Assembly: GCF_040117685.2 (NCBI RefSeq)
Contig: NZ_JBEDYP020000015.1
Coordinates: 1-64,000, forward strand
Direction of reading: 5' to 3'
Length of the DNA stretch: 64,000 nt
Source of the DNA: Gracilimonas sp040117685
GTDB taxonomy: Bacteria; Bacteroidota; Rhodothermia; Balneolales; Balneolaceae
Below the pieces are notes generated by a model that was given only the letters and a program-made list of their open reading frames with translations, was not told where the DNA came from and searched no databases. The position numbers and the translations under genes are program-made. Shown in pieces: positions 1 through 8,465 of this stretch. The stretch's first letter is position 1, and each line of letters begins with the position of its first letter.

Positions 1-813
1 GGTTTTTTCAACGGTCACATCTTTCTGTGTAGCCCAAACACGGCTTAACTTCCCATTTTCAATGACACCTGAAATGTTGTTAAGGAAGTATTTTTTGTTG
101 CCATCTTTATCAAGCTCTATACTGAGTGCATCCTTAATGTTAAACTCAGAGTCTATTATATTCCTGAAGTACTCAATGTTGTGCTCGCTATCATCATTGC
201 CAAAAAAGAATGCTAATCTCTTTCCAATAATAACGCTACTATCTTTATACCCATACATTTCTGCCATTGCTTCGTTGCAGGCAGCCAGGTAGCCGTGTTT
301 AAAAAACAAGGAAACTTGTTCCAACGGAGGGAGTGAGATATCGATGGGTTCTTCAAATTCAAATAAATAAATACCTTCCGTACTGTTCTGCACAAAGCCC
401 CGGTATTGCTCTTCACTTTTTCTTAATGACTGTTCCGTTAGCTTTTGATCGGTGATATCGATAGACGTACCCACCAGGCTGGCAATGGAACCATCTTCTT
501 CTTTTTGAGGGGTCAATGTAGTCTGGAAATATCGCTCACCCTTGTCGGGCAGGTCAATCTTCTCTTCATAGGAAATTCGCTCTCCCTCATTTATGCATCT
601 CTGATAAACCGTTTTCAAGTGATCAGCGATTTCTTTCGGGAATATTTCATGCGTGTATTTCCCTACTATTTCATCTCTTTGCAAATTGATAAAAGCCAAT
701 TGTGCTTTATTCACATCTTGTATGCTGAATAGTCCGGTGTCATGCACTTTAATAACAAAAACGCTGTTTGGAATGTTATCCAGTATCTGACGGGTATATG
801 AGGTTGAAACCAT
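1..813 (-). CDS. PAS-domain sensor protein, C-terminus beyond window edge
   Basis: The minus-strand frame is open from an ATG at 811-813 to the left edge, giving 271 codons. The residues begin MVSTSYTRQILDNIPNSVF and include two PAS/PAC units. The first has a PAC end near VGTSIDITDQK and the second contains NEAMAEMYGYKDS and ends near WATQKDVTVEK. No membrane segment or signal peptide is visible, so a cytoplasmic sensor is likely. The output domain (histidine kinase, GGDEF or other) lies outside the window and cannot be assigned. It lies downstream of the seven-PAS kinase on the same strand, 119 bases away, so the two may act in related signalling. Confidence 0.85.
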   Translation of the reverse strand, partial: MVSTSYTRQILDNIPNSVFVIKVHDTGLFSIQDVNKAQLAFINLQRDEIVGKYTHEIFPKEIADHLKTVYQRCINEGERISYEEKIDLPDKGERYFQTTLTPQKEEDGSIASLVGTSIDITDQKLTEQSLRKSEEQYRGFVQNSTEGIYLFEFEEPIDISLPPLEQVSLFFKHGYLAACNEAMAEMYGYKDSSVIIGKRLAFFFGNDDSEHNIEYFRNIIDSEFNIKDALSIELDKDGNKKYFLNNISGVIENGKLSRVWATQKDVTVEKT

Positions 814-932
814 GAAGTGCTAACTCTTAAGAAAAGTGGAATAGTAAATTATTTACAAAGAGCGTAGTGCGCATGTCTATTTTAAATAGGGTTATCGAAG
901 GTACACGAGATTTCTTTAGGAAAAAATTACAT

Positions 933-3900
933 TTATTTAAAGTGCCTGTTTCCTATGCCTTTATTGTTTTGTTTTTCAAAAGTTAGTTCAAAAATGGTTC
1001 CATTATCTTCATTTTCATATCTGTACGCAGCGTCAATTTGCTCACTTAATACCCGGATGAGGTGAAACCCCAGTGAGGTGTTTGAGTTCACATCAAAATC
1101 TCCGGGAAATCCTACTCCGTCATCTTTTATCTTTATTCTGATCAGTTTGTCTTCTTCATTTAGTGTGAAGGTAACGTTACCTTTTTTACGTCCCTTGAAA
1201 GCGTGTTTGTAGATATTGGTGATTACCTCATTTACGATAAGTGAAGCCGGAATCGCCTGATTAATATTCAATTTAATAGGTTCACAGTCGATGGTAGTAT
1301 CGATGTAAGTGTTTGTCCGTAGCGTATCGGATATGTTCTCAACAAGTTTTTGAAGGGTGTCGGAAAACTCAAGTTTTGAAAAGCTTCTGGATTGATACAA
1401 TAGCTCATGCACCGTGGCCATCGTTTTGATACGAACCACACTATCGAACAGTTTAGCCTGTAAATCCTCATTCTCGGTATCATAAGCTTGAAGTTGAATC
1501 ATTCCGGAAACAACGGCCAGGTTATTCTTCACGCGGTGATGAATTTCTGAAAGCAGTGTTTCTTTTTCAGTTAGGGATGTTTGTATTTCTTCTTTTGAAT
1601 AAACTTCCTCCGTTATGTCCTGAATGGCTCCAATCATACGTAATGCATAGCCATTTTTATCTCTTTTGATGTACCCGTTTTCCCTTACATGTGCATAATC
1701 CCCATTCGCTTTTTTTAGCCGGTATTCATATGACCAATGATTCTTGGAAGCATCCTTAAGAGTAAGTTTCAGCTTGTCTCTAACTTCCTCTACATCATCT
1801 GGGTGAATCAGGTCAATCCATCGGTTAACGGAAGTATCAATATCCGATGGTTTGTAACCAAACAGCGTAGTTAAGCCATCTCCCCAGTGAATAGAGTTAT
1901 CTTTGGCATCCCAATCATAAATAGCATCGCGAGTGGCTTTGGTAACAAAGTGGTATCGTTCCAGACTTTTCTGAAGCTTTTCCTCGTATTTTTTTCGCTC
2001 GGTTATATCCGTCAGAGATCCAACAATTGAAACTGTTTTCCCATCAACCACCAGCGGGGCTTCGTTTACCTCAACCCAGATGATTTCGTCTTTTCCGGTC
2101 CTGAGCTGCAATTCATAGGGTTGCTGTCTTTTTCCTGTATCGATGGCCCTTTGTGTTACTTCCACACCCTTTTGGTTTATAGGATGATCTGTAATAAACT
2201 CTACCCATCTTTTCTTAGCTTCTTCGGGTTCGAAACCAAGGAAATGTTCCGATTGTGGACTTACATAATTCAGAACGCCATTAACATCATGGGTGTAAAA
2301 CATATTGGTACTATGTTCCACCACATTCCGGTACTTCTCTTCTGTTTTCTTGAGATTTTCCTCGGCTACTTTACGGTCCGTTATATCCTGCGTACTTCCG
2401 AAAATACGAATACACTCACCATTCGCTTGTTCAGGTGTTCCCACTGCTCGAATCCACTTTTTGTTGCCTTTGGCAGTAATAATGGTCAGCTCAACATCGA
2501 AGGATTCATTATGTTCTATGGCTCTATTAACAGCTTTTTGAATTTCATTTCTGCTTTCTCCTTCTTCATAAAATTCGATCGCAGTCTCCAGATCCGGCTC
2601 ATAGTCTGCCGGTACATCGTGAAGTTCTTTAATGAAGGGAGACCAGAATAACTTTTCCTGTTGCAGATCAAGTTCCCAGTTACCGATTTTGGCAATTTGA
2701 TAGGTTTCATCCATCAGATTAATGAGCCTTTTTTGCTCATTGATGTCAATCATTAAACCCCGGAGTAAGTCTGGTTTTCCTTCTTTACTAACTACAGTAA
2801 CTACATCGCGTACCCAGGTATATTCACCTGATGCTTTTTTAAAGCGATATTCGAAATCATGATTTTCACCTTTACTGGTCTTACTTTGACAATATTCAAC
2901 GCATTCCTGTCGGTCTTCAGGATGGATATTTTTCTCCCAGAAGTTAGCTTCATTAAGCCAGTCTTCGGCTTTATACCCAAATAAATGTTCTGCCTGAGGA
3001 CTTATGTAGGTAAACTCAAAAGTGTCGGCTTTAGCCTCCCAGATAACTCCTTCAACACTTCTTACTAACGATTCATATTTTTCTTTCGAGCGTTCCAATA
3101 ATTTTTCGGTGAGTACCTGATCGTGTACATCTCTGATGTTATCCACGATTCCGCCAACAGAAGGTTCATTTCTTAGGTCTGTGATAGCGGTTTCATACCA
3201 TCGCCAGGTATTGTCAGCTTGCTTCATGCGAACAGGAGGGACTCTTACATTCTTTCCGGGATTCTTAACAGCTTCTTTTAGTGCTTCTTCAACTAAATGG
3301 AAATCCTCAGGATGGGTTACCTCACTTACATTTATACCTTTTGCTTCTTCCGGTTTATAACCAAATACCGTTTCCACAGATGGGGTCACATACTTTGGGT
3401 CGCCATTGCTTCCAAGAATAACGACTACATCGCCACCCTGCTCAACCAGTGAACGAAAGCGAGCTTCCTTTTCTTCTAAATTCTGTTTTGCTTTTTTCTC
3501 AGAAGTAATTTCTCTTAGTGTAATAAAAGCCCCAAAAATTTCACCATTGGAACGTCTTGCAGGTTTATACATAACGTCCAAATACCTGAATTTATCATTC
3601 CCAATCGGAACTGGGAGCTCTATTTCGATTGTTTCTCCGGTCAGAACTTGTTTATATATTTTCTCTACTGCTTTTTTTCGTTCAGGCAATGCGTACTTAA
3701 GAATCGACACCCCGGTTTTTACATCAATCCCAAAAACCTCTTTATAACTTTGGGAGAACTGCTCATTACATAAAAGTATTTCAAGCTTATCGTTAGTAAG
3801 AATGAAGCCGCCCTCGGTATGATTAAGTATGATATCCTTTTGTTCTTCGATTAGGATATTCTCGGTAACATCAGAGGCTGTACAGAGGAGATGGGTCAAA

Positions 3901-4259
3901 TTGTTATTGCCATCAAAATATGGAGCTACGGTTATTTCCCAGTACCTGAGTTGAGGTTCTGTTCCATCGGATAAAATATCATACCGGATTGAAGAGAGCT
4001 TCTGAGTATTCTTTGTTTCACAAACCTTACGAAATGATGACAAAATCTCTTCAAAATCGGAAAATTTATGATGCTCTTGCTGGTCACGATAAGCTTCGGA
4101 AAAAGACTTTCCAACAATATCGCTCTCAGACCTGCTTGAAACTTTCCTGAAGGCATCATTTATGGCCACAATGATAAAAGCCGGCTCGTCAATCTTTATT
4201 AGTGCGGTGGGTACAGGCAGGGCCTGAAATATTTCAACGTTTTTATCTTTTTCAATCAT
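933..4259 (-). CDS. Seven-PAS sensor histidine kinase, HisKA_2 type
   Basis: This 1108-residue protein has no transmembrane segment. I count seven successive PAS/PAC modules. Their starts can be seen near EIFQALPVPTALI, DIILNHTEGGFIL, FRSLVEQGGDVVV, YESLVRSVEGVIW, YQIAKIGNWELDL, YRNVVEHSTNMFY and YHFVTKATRDAIY. They are followed by the HisKA_2 dimerisation box EIHHRVKNNLAVVSG, with the probable phospho-acceptor His at about residue 907, and by a HATPase domain with DDGVGFPGDF and SLGFHLIRVL. Kinases of this class usually signal to separate response regulators. None is encoded next to it, so the partner is unknown. The many PAS domains suggest integration of several cytoplasmic signals, possibly redox or small ligands, which is inference. 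Confidence 0.93.
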   Translation of the reverse strand: MIEKDKNVEIFQALPVPTALIKIDEPAFIIVAINDAFRKVSSRSESDIVGKSFSEAYRDQQEHHKFSDFEEILSSFRKVCETKNTQKLSSIRYDILSDGTEPQLRYWEITVAPYFDGNNNLTHLLCTASDVTENILIEEQKDIILNHTEGGFILTNDKLEILLCNEQFSQSYKEVFGIDVKTGVSILKYALPERKKAVEKIYKQVLTGETIEIELPVPIGNDKFRYLDVMYKPARRSNGEIFGAFITLREITSEKKAKQNLEEKEARFRSLVEQGGDVVVILGSNGDPKYVTPSVETVFGYKPEEAKGINVSEVTHPEDFHLVEEALKEAVKNPGKNVRVPPVRMKQADNTWRWYETAITDLRNEPSVGGIVDNIRDVHDQVLTEKLLERSKEKYESLVRSVEGVIWEAKADTFEFTYISPQAEHLFGYKAEDWLNEANFWEKNIHPEDRQECVEYCQSKTSKGENHDFEYRFKKASGEYTWVRDVVTVVSKEGKPDLLRGLMIDINEQKRLINLMDETYQIAKIGNWELDLQQEKLFWSPFIKELHDVPADYEPDLETAIEFYEEGESRNEIQKAVNRAIEHNESFDVELTIITAKGNKKWIRAVGTPEQANGECIRIFGSTQDITDRKVAEENLKKTEEKYRNVVEHSTNMFYTHDVNGVLNYVSPQSEHFLGFEPEEAKKRWVEFITDHPINQKGVEVTQRAIDTGKRQQPYELQLRTGKDEIIWVEVNEAPLVVDGKTVSIVGSLTDITERKKYEEKLQKSLERYHFVTKATRDAIYDWDAKDNSIHWGDGLTTLFGYKPSDIDTSVNRWIDLIHPDDVEEVRDKLKLTLKDASKNHWSYEYRLKKANGDYAHVRENGYIKRDKNGYALRMIGAIQDITEEVYSKEEIQTSLTEKETLLSEIHHRVKNNLAVVSGMIQLQAYDTENEDLQAKLFDSVVRIKTMATVHELLYQSRSFSKLEFSDTLQKLVENISDTLRTNTYIDTTIDCEPIKLNINQAIPASLIVNEVITNIYKHAFKGRKKGNVTFTLNEEDKLIRIKIKDDGVGFPGDFDVNSNTSLGFHLIRVLSEQIDAAYRYENEDNGTIFELTFEKQNNKGIGNRHFK

Positions 4260-4345
4260 ACTTGATGATAACTACTTATCAAACCAAAAGTGTAAGCATC
4301 CGATTAAACGGAGACTTGGTTTTTGCCAACTATATCTATTAAACT

Positions 4346-4376
4346 AAAAAAGCCGCCCTGTTGCAAGGCGGCTTTT
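4346..4376 (-). terminator. Rho-independent terminator after the beta-barrel gene
   Basis: The stem AAAAGCCGCC (4348-4357) pairs with GGCGGCTTTT (4367-4376) around a 9-base loop. On the minus strand a run of T follows (complement of the A run at 4346-4351). It sits 24 bases past the stop of the 4400-4882 gene. Confidence 0.85.
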
Positions 4377-4399
4377 GAAGTATTGAAGTTTATTTATAA

Positions 4400-4882
4400 T
4401 CAGAAATAAAAAGTGGCCGATACTCTGGCGGAAGTTGAAAGATTTGTAGCGCTATCCCCAAACCGGCTGTTCAGGTTTCCATCAGCACTAACACTAAACT
4501 TATCCGAAAAGAAATATTCAGCCCCATATCCCACTCCAAGATTAAAATCAGTTATGGAGTTATTTGCGTTACTGAAGGAAGTGTTTGTAAATCCTAAAGT
4601 ACCGGTAAAATAGGTACTCAAAGCATTGCTTGTACTTGTATAATACCGGGGACGAATTCCAATCCCAATGTTAGTTGACTGATCCTGGGTTGTGCTGAAC
4701 CCGATGTAGGGTGCCAGGGAAAAGGATTCATTAAGCATATATGGCATCTCAATTGAGTTTTGCCCGGTTAAGTTAGCACGTATTCCGAAAGATCCTGTTT
4801 CAGGAATGGATTGTGCCTGAGCCGTAAAAGTAACGCCCAGTATAATTGCACATAGGATGGTACAAACTTTTGAAAAATTCAT
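4400..4882 (-). CDS. Small outer-membrane beta-barrel protein
   Basis: A 160-residue protein with a classical signal peptide (MNFSKVCTILCAIILGVTF followed by an AQA-type cleavage region). The mature part is made of alternating polar and hydrophobic strands, such as YFTGTLGFTNTSF, FNLGVGYGAEYFF and FSVSADGNLNSRF, and it ends in a phenylalanine (SATFYF), the usual C-terminal signal for BAM-dependent insertion. Length and strand pattern fit an eight-stranded porin-like or OmpW-like barrel. No ligand or function can be assigned. It is monocistronic, with its own terminator downstream. Confidence 0.8.
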   Translation of the reverse strand: MNFSKVCTILCAIILGVTFTAQAQSIPETGSFGIRANLTGQNSIEMPYMLNESFSLAPYIGFSTTQDQSTNIGIGIRPRYYTSTSNALSTYFTGTLGFTNTSFSNANNSITDFNLGVGYGAEYFFSDKFSVSADGNLNSRFGDSATNLSTSARVSATFYF

Positions 4883-4966
4883 AAGTATCTCCGATAGTTG
4901 GTTAGTTCGTATTAATTTTTCTAAGTATAAGAGTAAAAGATGTATGAAATGTTACCCTATTAGTAA

Positions 4967-5461
4967 TCATTCAATATTATATAACTCTTTAATCTGTTCA
5001 TAGTTCCGATAATCAATAGCTTTGGTCCGGATAATTTCTGAAGGAGGGATAGCAATTACCCGCAATATATCACCATCGAAGAGGGCTTCATTTGCCTGAT
5101 TATTATCAGCTGCTTCACCCTCTAATACCAAGCTGAAATTGTCAATATCAAAATAGTATCGGAGATTAACGAGGTCATCTTCAAATGGAATGGAATAAGG
5201 GAGGGCATGCCAGGCGGTGGTTCCTTCGAACCGGATATATCCTAATACCATTCCGTAATCAACCATTTCCACATCAAGATTATCCCATCCGTAGTTCGCA
5301 ACTGATACAAATTCGTCTTCAGAAACGAAATCATTTGCACGAATTGTGATGGTGCTTGAATAGACAAGATCAACTTCACCTTCCACGTCATTATCGTAAA
5401 TAGTGCAAGAGGAGAATGAGATCAGCATCAGCGCAACAAGAAGTAATTTAATTATTTTCAT
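4967..5461 (-). CDS. Hypothetical lipoprotein
   Basis: A 164-residue protein beginning MKIIKLLLVALMLISFSSC, a short lipoprotein signal with the lipobox Cys at residue 19. The mature protein is acidic and rich in beta structure, with an acidic stretch (VEGEVDLVYSS) straight after the anchor. No catalytic motif is recognised. It lies downstream of the nuoH terminator on the same strand and so is probably transcribed separately from the complex I operon. Function unknown. Confidence 0.75.
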   Translation of the reverse strand: MKIIKLLLVALMLISFSSCTIYDNDVEGEVDLVYSSTITIRANDFVSEDEFVSVANYGWDNLDVEMVDYGMVLGYIRFEGTTAWHALPYSIPFEDDLVNLRYYFDIDNFSLVLEGEAADNNQANEALFDGDILRVIAIPPSEIIRTKAIDYRNYEQIKELYNIE

Positions 5462-5584
5462 AACCTGCTCCGTATTTTTTTCATTAATGTTCCTAACGGA
5501 ACACGGAGTAAGGATAGAAAGGAAGAACCTCTGATTATATCACATCTTTAGATTAGGCAATTCATGCGATGGGGTGGGTATAAT

Positions 5585-5608
5585 AAAAAAGCCGGCATAA
5601 CCGGCTTT
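5585..5608 (-). terminator. Rho-independent terminator after nuoH
   Basis: AAAGCCGG (5588-5595) pairs with CCGGCTTT (5601-5608) around a 5-base loop, and the minus strand continues into a T run (A run at 5585-5590). It closes the nuo operon right after nuoH, which matters because nuoI would normally come next. Confidence 0.85.
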
Positions 5609-5634
5609 AAGAAAATTTGCTATGATAGCTAATG

Positions 5635-6669
5635 TTAGAACCAGTGAGTATATGCATACATACCGGCAGCAATCAGCATGAAATTGAGGATACTCAACGG
5701 AAGTAACCGAGCCCAGCCAAGCTTCATCACCTGATTGTATTTAAATCGTGGGATGGTCCAGCGTACCCAGATAAATACGAAGCACCAGAATACTACTTTA
5801 GCCATGAATACGGATACATCCAGAATTCCCTTTGCTACTGGAGTCATTTCCGGAAGCCAGTATCCGGCAAACGGAAGGTGATAACTTCCAAAAAAGAAAG
5901 TGGTAATCAATACGCTTCCGATAAATACGTGCATATACTCGGCAAGGAAGAACATCCCGAAGCGCATACCACTGTATTCTGTGTGGAAACCTCCCACAAG
6001 CTCCTGTTCCGCTTCAACCAGATCGAATGGAGTTCGGTTAGCCTCGGCAAATGCAGCGATAATAAATATCACAGCTCCGATTGGATTAATAAATACATTC
6101 CAGAGATACTCCTGAGAAGCAGCAATTTCAACCATACTTAATGATCCTGCAACCAAAACAACAGAGGCTAAAGCCATACCCATGGGCAGTTCGTAACTGA
6201 TCATCTGCGCGGCGGCTCTCAGTCCGCCAAGAAGAGAGTATTTACTGTTGGAAGACCAACCTGCTAATGTTACTCCATAAACTCCAAGGGAGGCAATGGC
6301 TAAAATAAAAAGAACACCTGCGTTGATATCAGTTACATAAAGATTCTCACCAAATGGAATAACAGAAACCGTCATAAATGCCGTAAAAACGGGTATAACC
6401 GGTGCGATATGGTGAATCACTTTGTACCCTTGAGAAGGGGTTACGTCCTCTTTGAGCAACAGCTTAACTACGTCTGCTACGGGTTGTAATAAACCTGCGG
6501 GGCCTACACGGTTTGGTCCTACGCGGTTCTGAATTAACCCGGCAATACGTCGTTCAGCATATACCAATAGGGCTGCTGAATTAAGCCAGGTAAAAATACC
6601 CAGGCTAAGAACGGCAACCCAGGTAGGGATAAATAACAATCCGAAAATATCAATTCCACCTGTACTCAT
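5635..6669 (-). CDS. nuoH: NADH-quinone oxidoreductase subunit H
   Basis: This 344-residue polytopic membrane subunit forms the junction between the peripheral and membrane arms of complex I and lines the quinone-access cavity. Seen here: the ND1 signature AERRIAGLIQNRVGPNRVGP near residues 38-57, the quinone-site loop AEANRTPFDLVEAEQELVGG, and repeated hydrophobic helices throughout. Its ATG directly abuts the nuoG stop. It is the last gene of the operon, followed by a strong terminator 26 bases away, so nuoI to nuoN must lie elsewhere. Confidence 0.98.
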   Translation of the reverse strand: MSTGGIDIFGLLFIPTWVAVLSLGIFTWLNSAALLVYAERRIAGLIQNRVGPNRVGPAGLLQPVADVVKLLLKEDVTPSQGYKVIHHIAPVIPVFTAFMTVSVIPFGENLYVTDINAGVLFILAIASLGVYGVTLAGWSSNSKYSLLGGLRAAAQMISYELPMGMALASVVLVAGSLSMVEIAASQEYLWNVFINPIGAVIFIIAAFAEANRTPFDLVEAEQELVGGFHTEYSGMRFGMFFLAEYMHVFIGSVLITTFFFGSYHLPFAGYWLPEMTPVAKGILDVSVFMAKVVFWCFVFIWVRWTIPRFKYNQVMKLGWARLLPLSILNFMLIAAGMYAYTHWF

Positions 6670-8406
6670 TTATGCAGTTGCCTCTTTTTTGGTTGAAGGG
6701 TTAAGGTTCACGCCCATTTCATTATCCATTCGCTCGTAACTTATGTTCTCGAAGGATGGGTTTGAAGATGCTATCTCATCCATAATTTCACGGGAAGTGC
6801 CAAACTCAATATCTAATCCCAATCGCCCGGCCAATCGGTTCATGATTTCCCATGCAGGAGCACAATCCACTTTATTATCCTCGGTTACCCAGTTATCAAA
6901 ATTGGTTCCGTAGCGATCCAGCCGGCCTTGTGACATTTCCAGATCCAGGCTTCGGTGTGTGTATTTGGTTTCTTTGGCAGGGAAGGAGCGTTGAATTCGG
7001 CCATCTACATTTACGTAGCTGGCTGCATGCTCAGCAATACATGTGACAGGAATTACGAGATCAGCCACTTTGCTGGTATCGCATTCATTGGTTGAAAGTA
7101 ATATGCTGAATTTACCTTTAAGGTCATCAGCAGATAGCTCCTCACGGTCAATCAATTCATCTGAAAGCATGATAACGATTTTAGCGTCTTTCACCTCAGA
7201 CTTCAAGTTGTTGCTTTCCTTATAACCAATCAGTTTAACTCCGTTTGTATTTGGAGCCTGATCATCTGTTAATAAGAAGTCATCGCCAGCACCCTCAATA
7301 ATGTGAGGAGCAAATTTAAAGTTATTTACACCCCAAAGATTGAATACTTTCATTAACGCATAGTTCTCTTCAACAGAGGCGTGTGCACTTCCGATAACTA
7401 AAACATCTTCCGGTTTTCCGGCTTCCAGTGTTTCAGCAAAGGTTTCAATGGCGTTGTTCCATGATGTCTTCGACTGATGGTCTCCATCCAGCTTGAGGGC
7501 AGGGCGGGAGATACGGTTCTCGTTAAACCTTCGGTAAGCTTGGCGTCCGTCATCCGGCATCCAGTGATCGTTAACTTCCCCGTTAAATCTTGGAGTGATT
7601 CTGAGTACAAGGTTATCCCGGGTCCAGATATCGATATTGGTTCCTTTACCGTTGGTCACATCAATGCTTGGGGTCTGGTTCATTTCCCAAACACGTGCTT
7701 TAAAGCGGAAATCGGTAGAGGTTAGGGCACCAACCGGACAAATATCAATGGTGTTCATTGAATAGGGATCGTCAAACTCACGTCCGGGTGCTGTAATGGG
7801 GTAGTTCTTGTCGCCACGGGAAGTAATAGTCAGTTGATGTGTTTCACTGATTTCTTCTGTAAAGCGAACACACCGGGTACAATTAATGCATCGTTCGGCA
7901 TCAAGAGTTACTCGTGGGCCAAGTTCAACCCGCTTAGGCTTATGTACTTTCTTAACCTCAAATCGGCTGCCTTCCGGTCCATATTTATAAGTTTGAATCT
8001 GCAGCGGACATTCACCGGCCTGATCGCAAATCGGGCAATCAAGAGGGTGGTTTACCAGGATCAGCTCCATGGTATCTTTCTGGGCCCGGGCTACTTCCTC
8101 ACTGGTTTCCTGGGTTTCAACAACCATGCCATCCTGCATTTGCATGGTACAGGAAGTCTGCATTTTTGGAAACCATCGGATTTCGCGTTCCCCATTCTCA
8201 TCCAGTTCATATTCGCCGGTCTCCCGGTTTTTAACTGGTGTCCCAACTTTCACATAACACTGTCGGCAATTAGCCGGAGCGCTCATAGATGGGTGGTAGC
8301 AGAAGAAGGGAACTTCTTTGCCATTATCTAAAATAAATTGAAGCAGGCCTTTTTCGGTGCCTTCTTCGAATTCGTATCGTTGTCCGTCTATAAATATTTC
8401 TGGCAT
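6670..8406 (-). CDS. nuoG: NADH-quinone oxidoreductase subunit G, short form
   Basis: This iron-sulfur subunit carries electrons from NuoEF towards NuoI/NuoB. The start is placed at the ATG ending at 8406 (MPEIFIDGQRYEF), giving 578 residues. A longer reading to 8445 would only add residues from an AT-rich repeat. Seen: the N-terminal [2Fe-2S] cysteines (FFCYHPSMSAPANCRQC, then QTSC), the His-Cys3 box HPLDCPICDQAGECPLQ, and the cluster box CINCTRCVRF with IDICPVGAL. After that, where E. coli NuoG carries the extra N7 cysteines, this protein reads TPSIDVTNGKGTNIDIW with no Cys, so N7 is absent. The C-terminal molybdopterin-like region is shortened compared with E. coli (about 900 residues). 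Confidence 0.95.
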   Translation of the reverse strand: MPEIFIDGQRYEFEEGTEKGLLQFILDNGKEVPFFCYHPSMSAPANCRQCYVKVGTPVKNRETGEYELDENGEREIRWFPKMQTSCTMQMQDGMVVETQETSEEVARAQKDTMELILVNHPLDCPICDQAGECPLQIQTYKYGPEGSRFEVKKVHKPKRVELGPRVTLDAERCINCTRCVRFTEEISETHQLTITSRGDKNYPITAPGREFDDPYSMNTIDICPVGALTSTDFRFKARVWEMNQTPSIDVTNGKGTNIDIWTRDNLVLRITPRFNGEVNDHWMPDDGRQAYRRFNENRISRPALKLDGDHQSKTSWNNAIETFAETLEAGKPEDVLVIGSAHASVEENYALMKVFNLWGVNNFKFAPHIIEGAGDDFLLTDDQAPNTNGVKLIGYKESNNLKSEVKDAKIVIMLSDELIDREELSADDLKGKFSILLSTNECDTSKVADLVIPVTCIAEHAASYVNVDGRIQRSFPAKETKYTHRSLDLEMSQGRLDRYGTNFDNWVTEDNKVDCAPAWEIMNRLAGRLGLDIEFGTSREIMDEIASSNPSFENISYERMDNEMGVNLNPSTKKEATA

Positions 8407-8465
8407 ACTCGATTGTTGATTTTTGATTTTTGATTGATGATTCAATCAAAAACAATCATTTTCTT
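8407..8465. repeat. Short AT-rich direct repeats between nuoF and nuoG
   Basis: The spacer contains iterations of GATTTTTGATTTTTGATTGATGATT on both sides of 8420-8445, an imperfect direct repeat of about 7 bases. The repeat can be read as codons and lengthens NuoG artificially if the upstream start is chosen. Role unknown; it may be a slipped-strand expansion. Confidence 0.5.

Noticed and set aside
2121..2651. Open plus-strand frame of 176 codons opposite the PAS kinase
   Set aside because: Antisense to a well-supported 1108-residue kinase gene; composition looks like complement of PAS coding sequence and no family is recognised.
7834..8331. Open plus-strand frame of 165 codons opposite nuoG
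   Set aside because: It lies wholly within the iron-sulfur region of nuoG and has no ribosome site or recognisable motif.
8407..8465. Repeats between nuoF and nuoG read as a CRISPR-like or regulatory array
   Set aside because: Units are only about 7 bases with no spacers; a simple AT-rich slippage repeat is enough.
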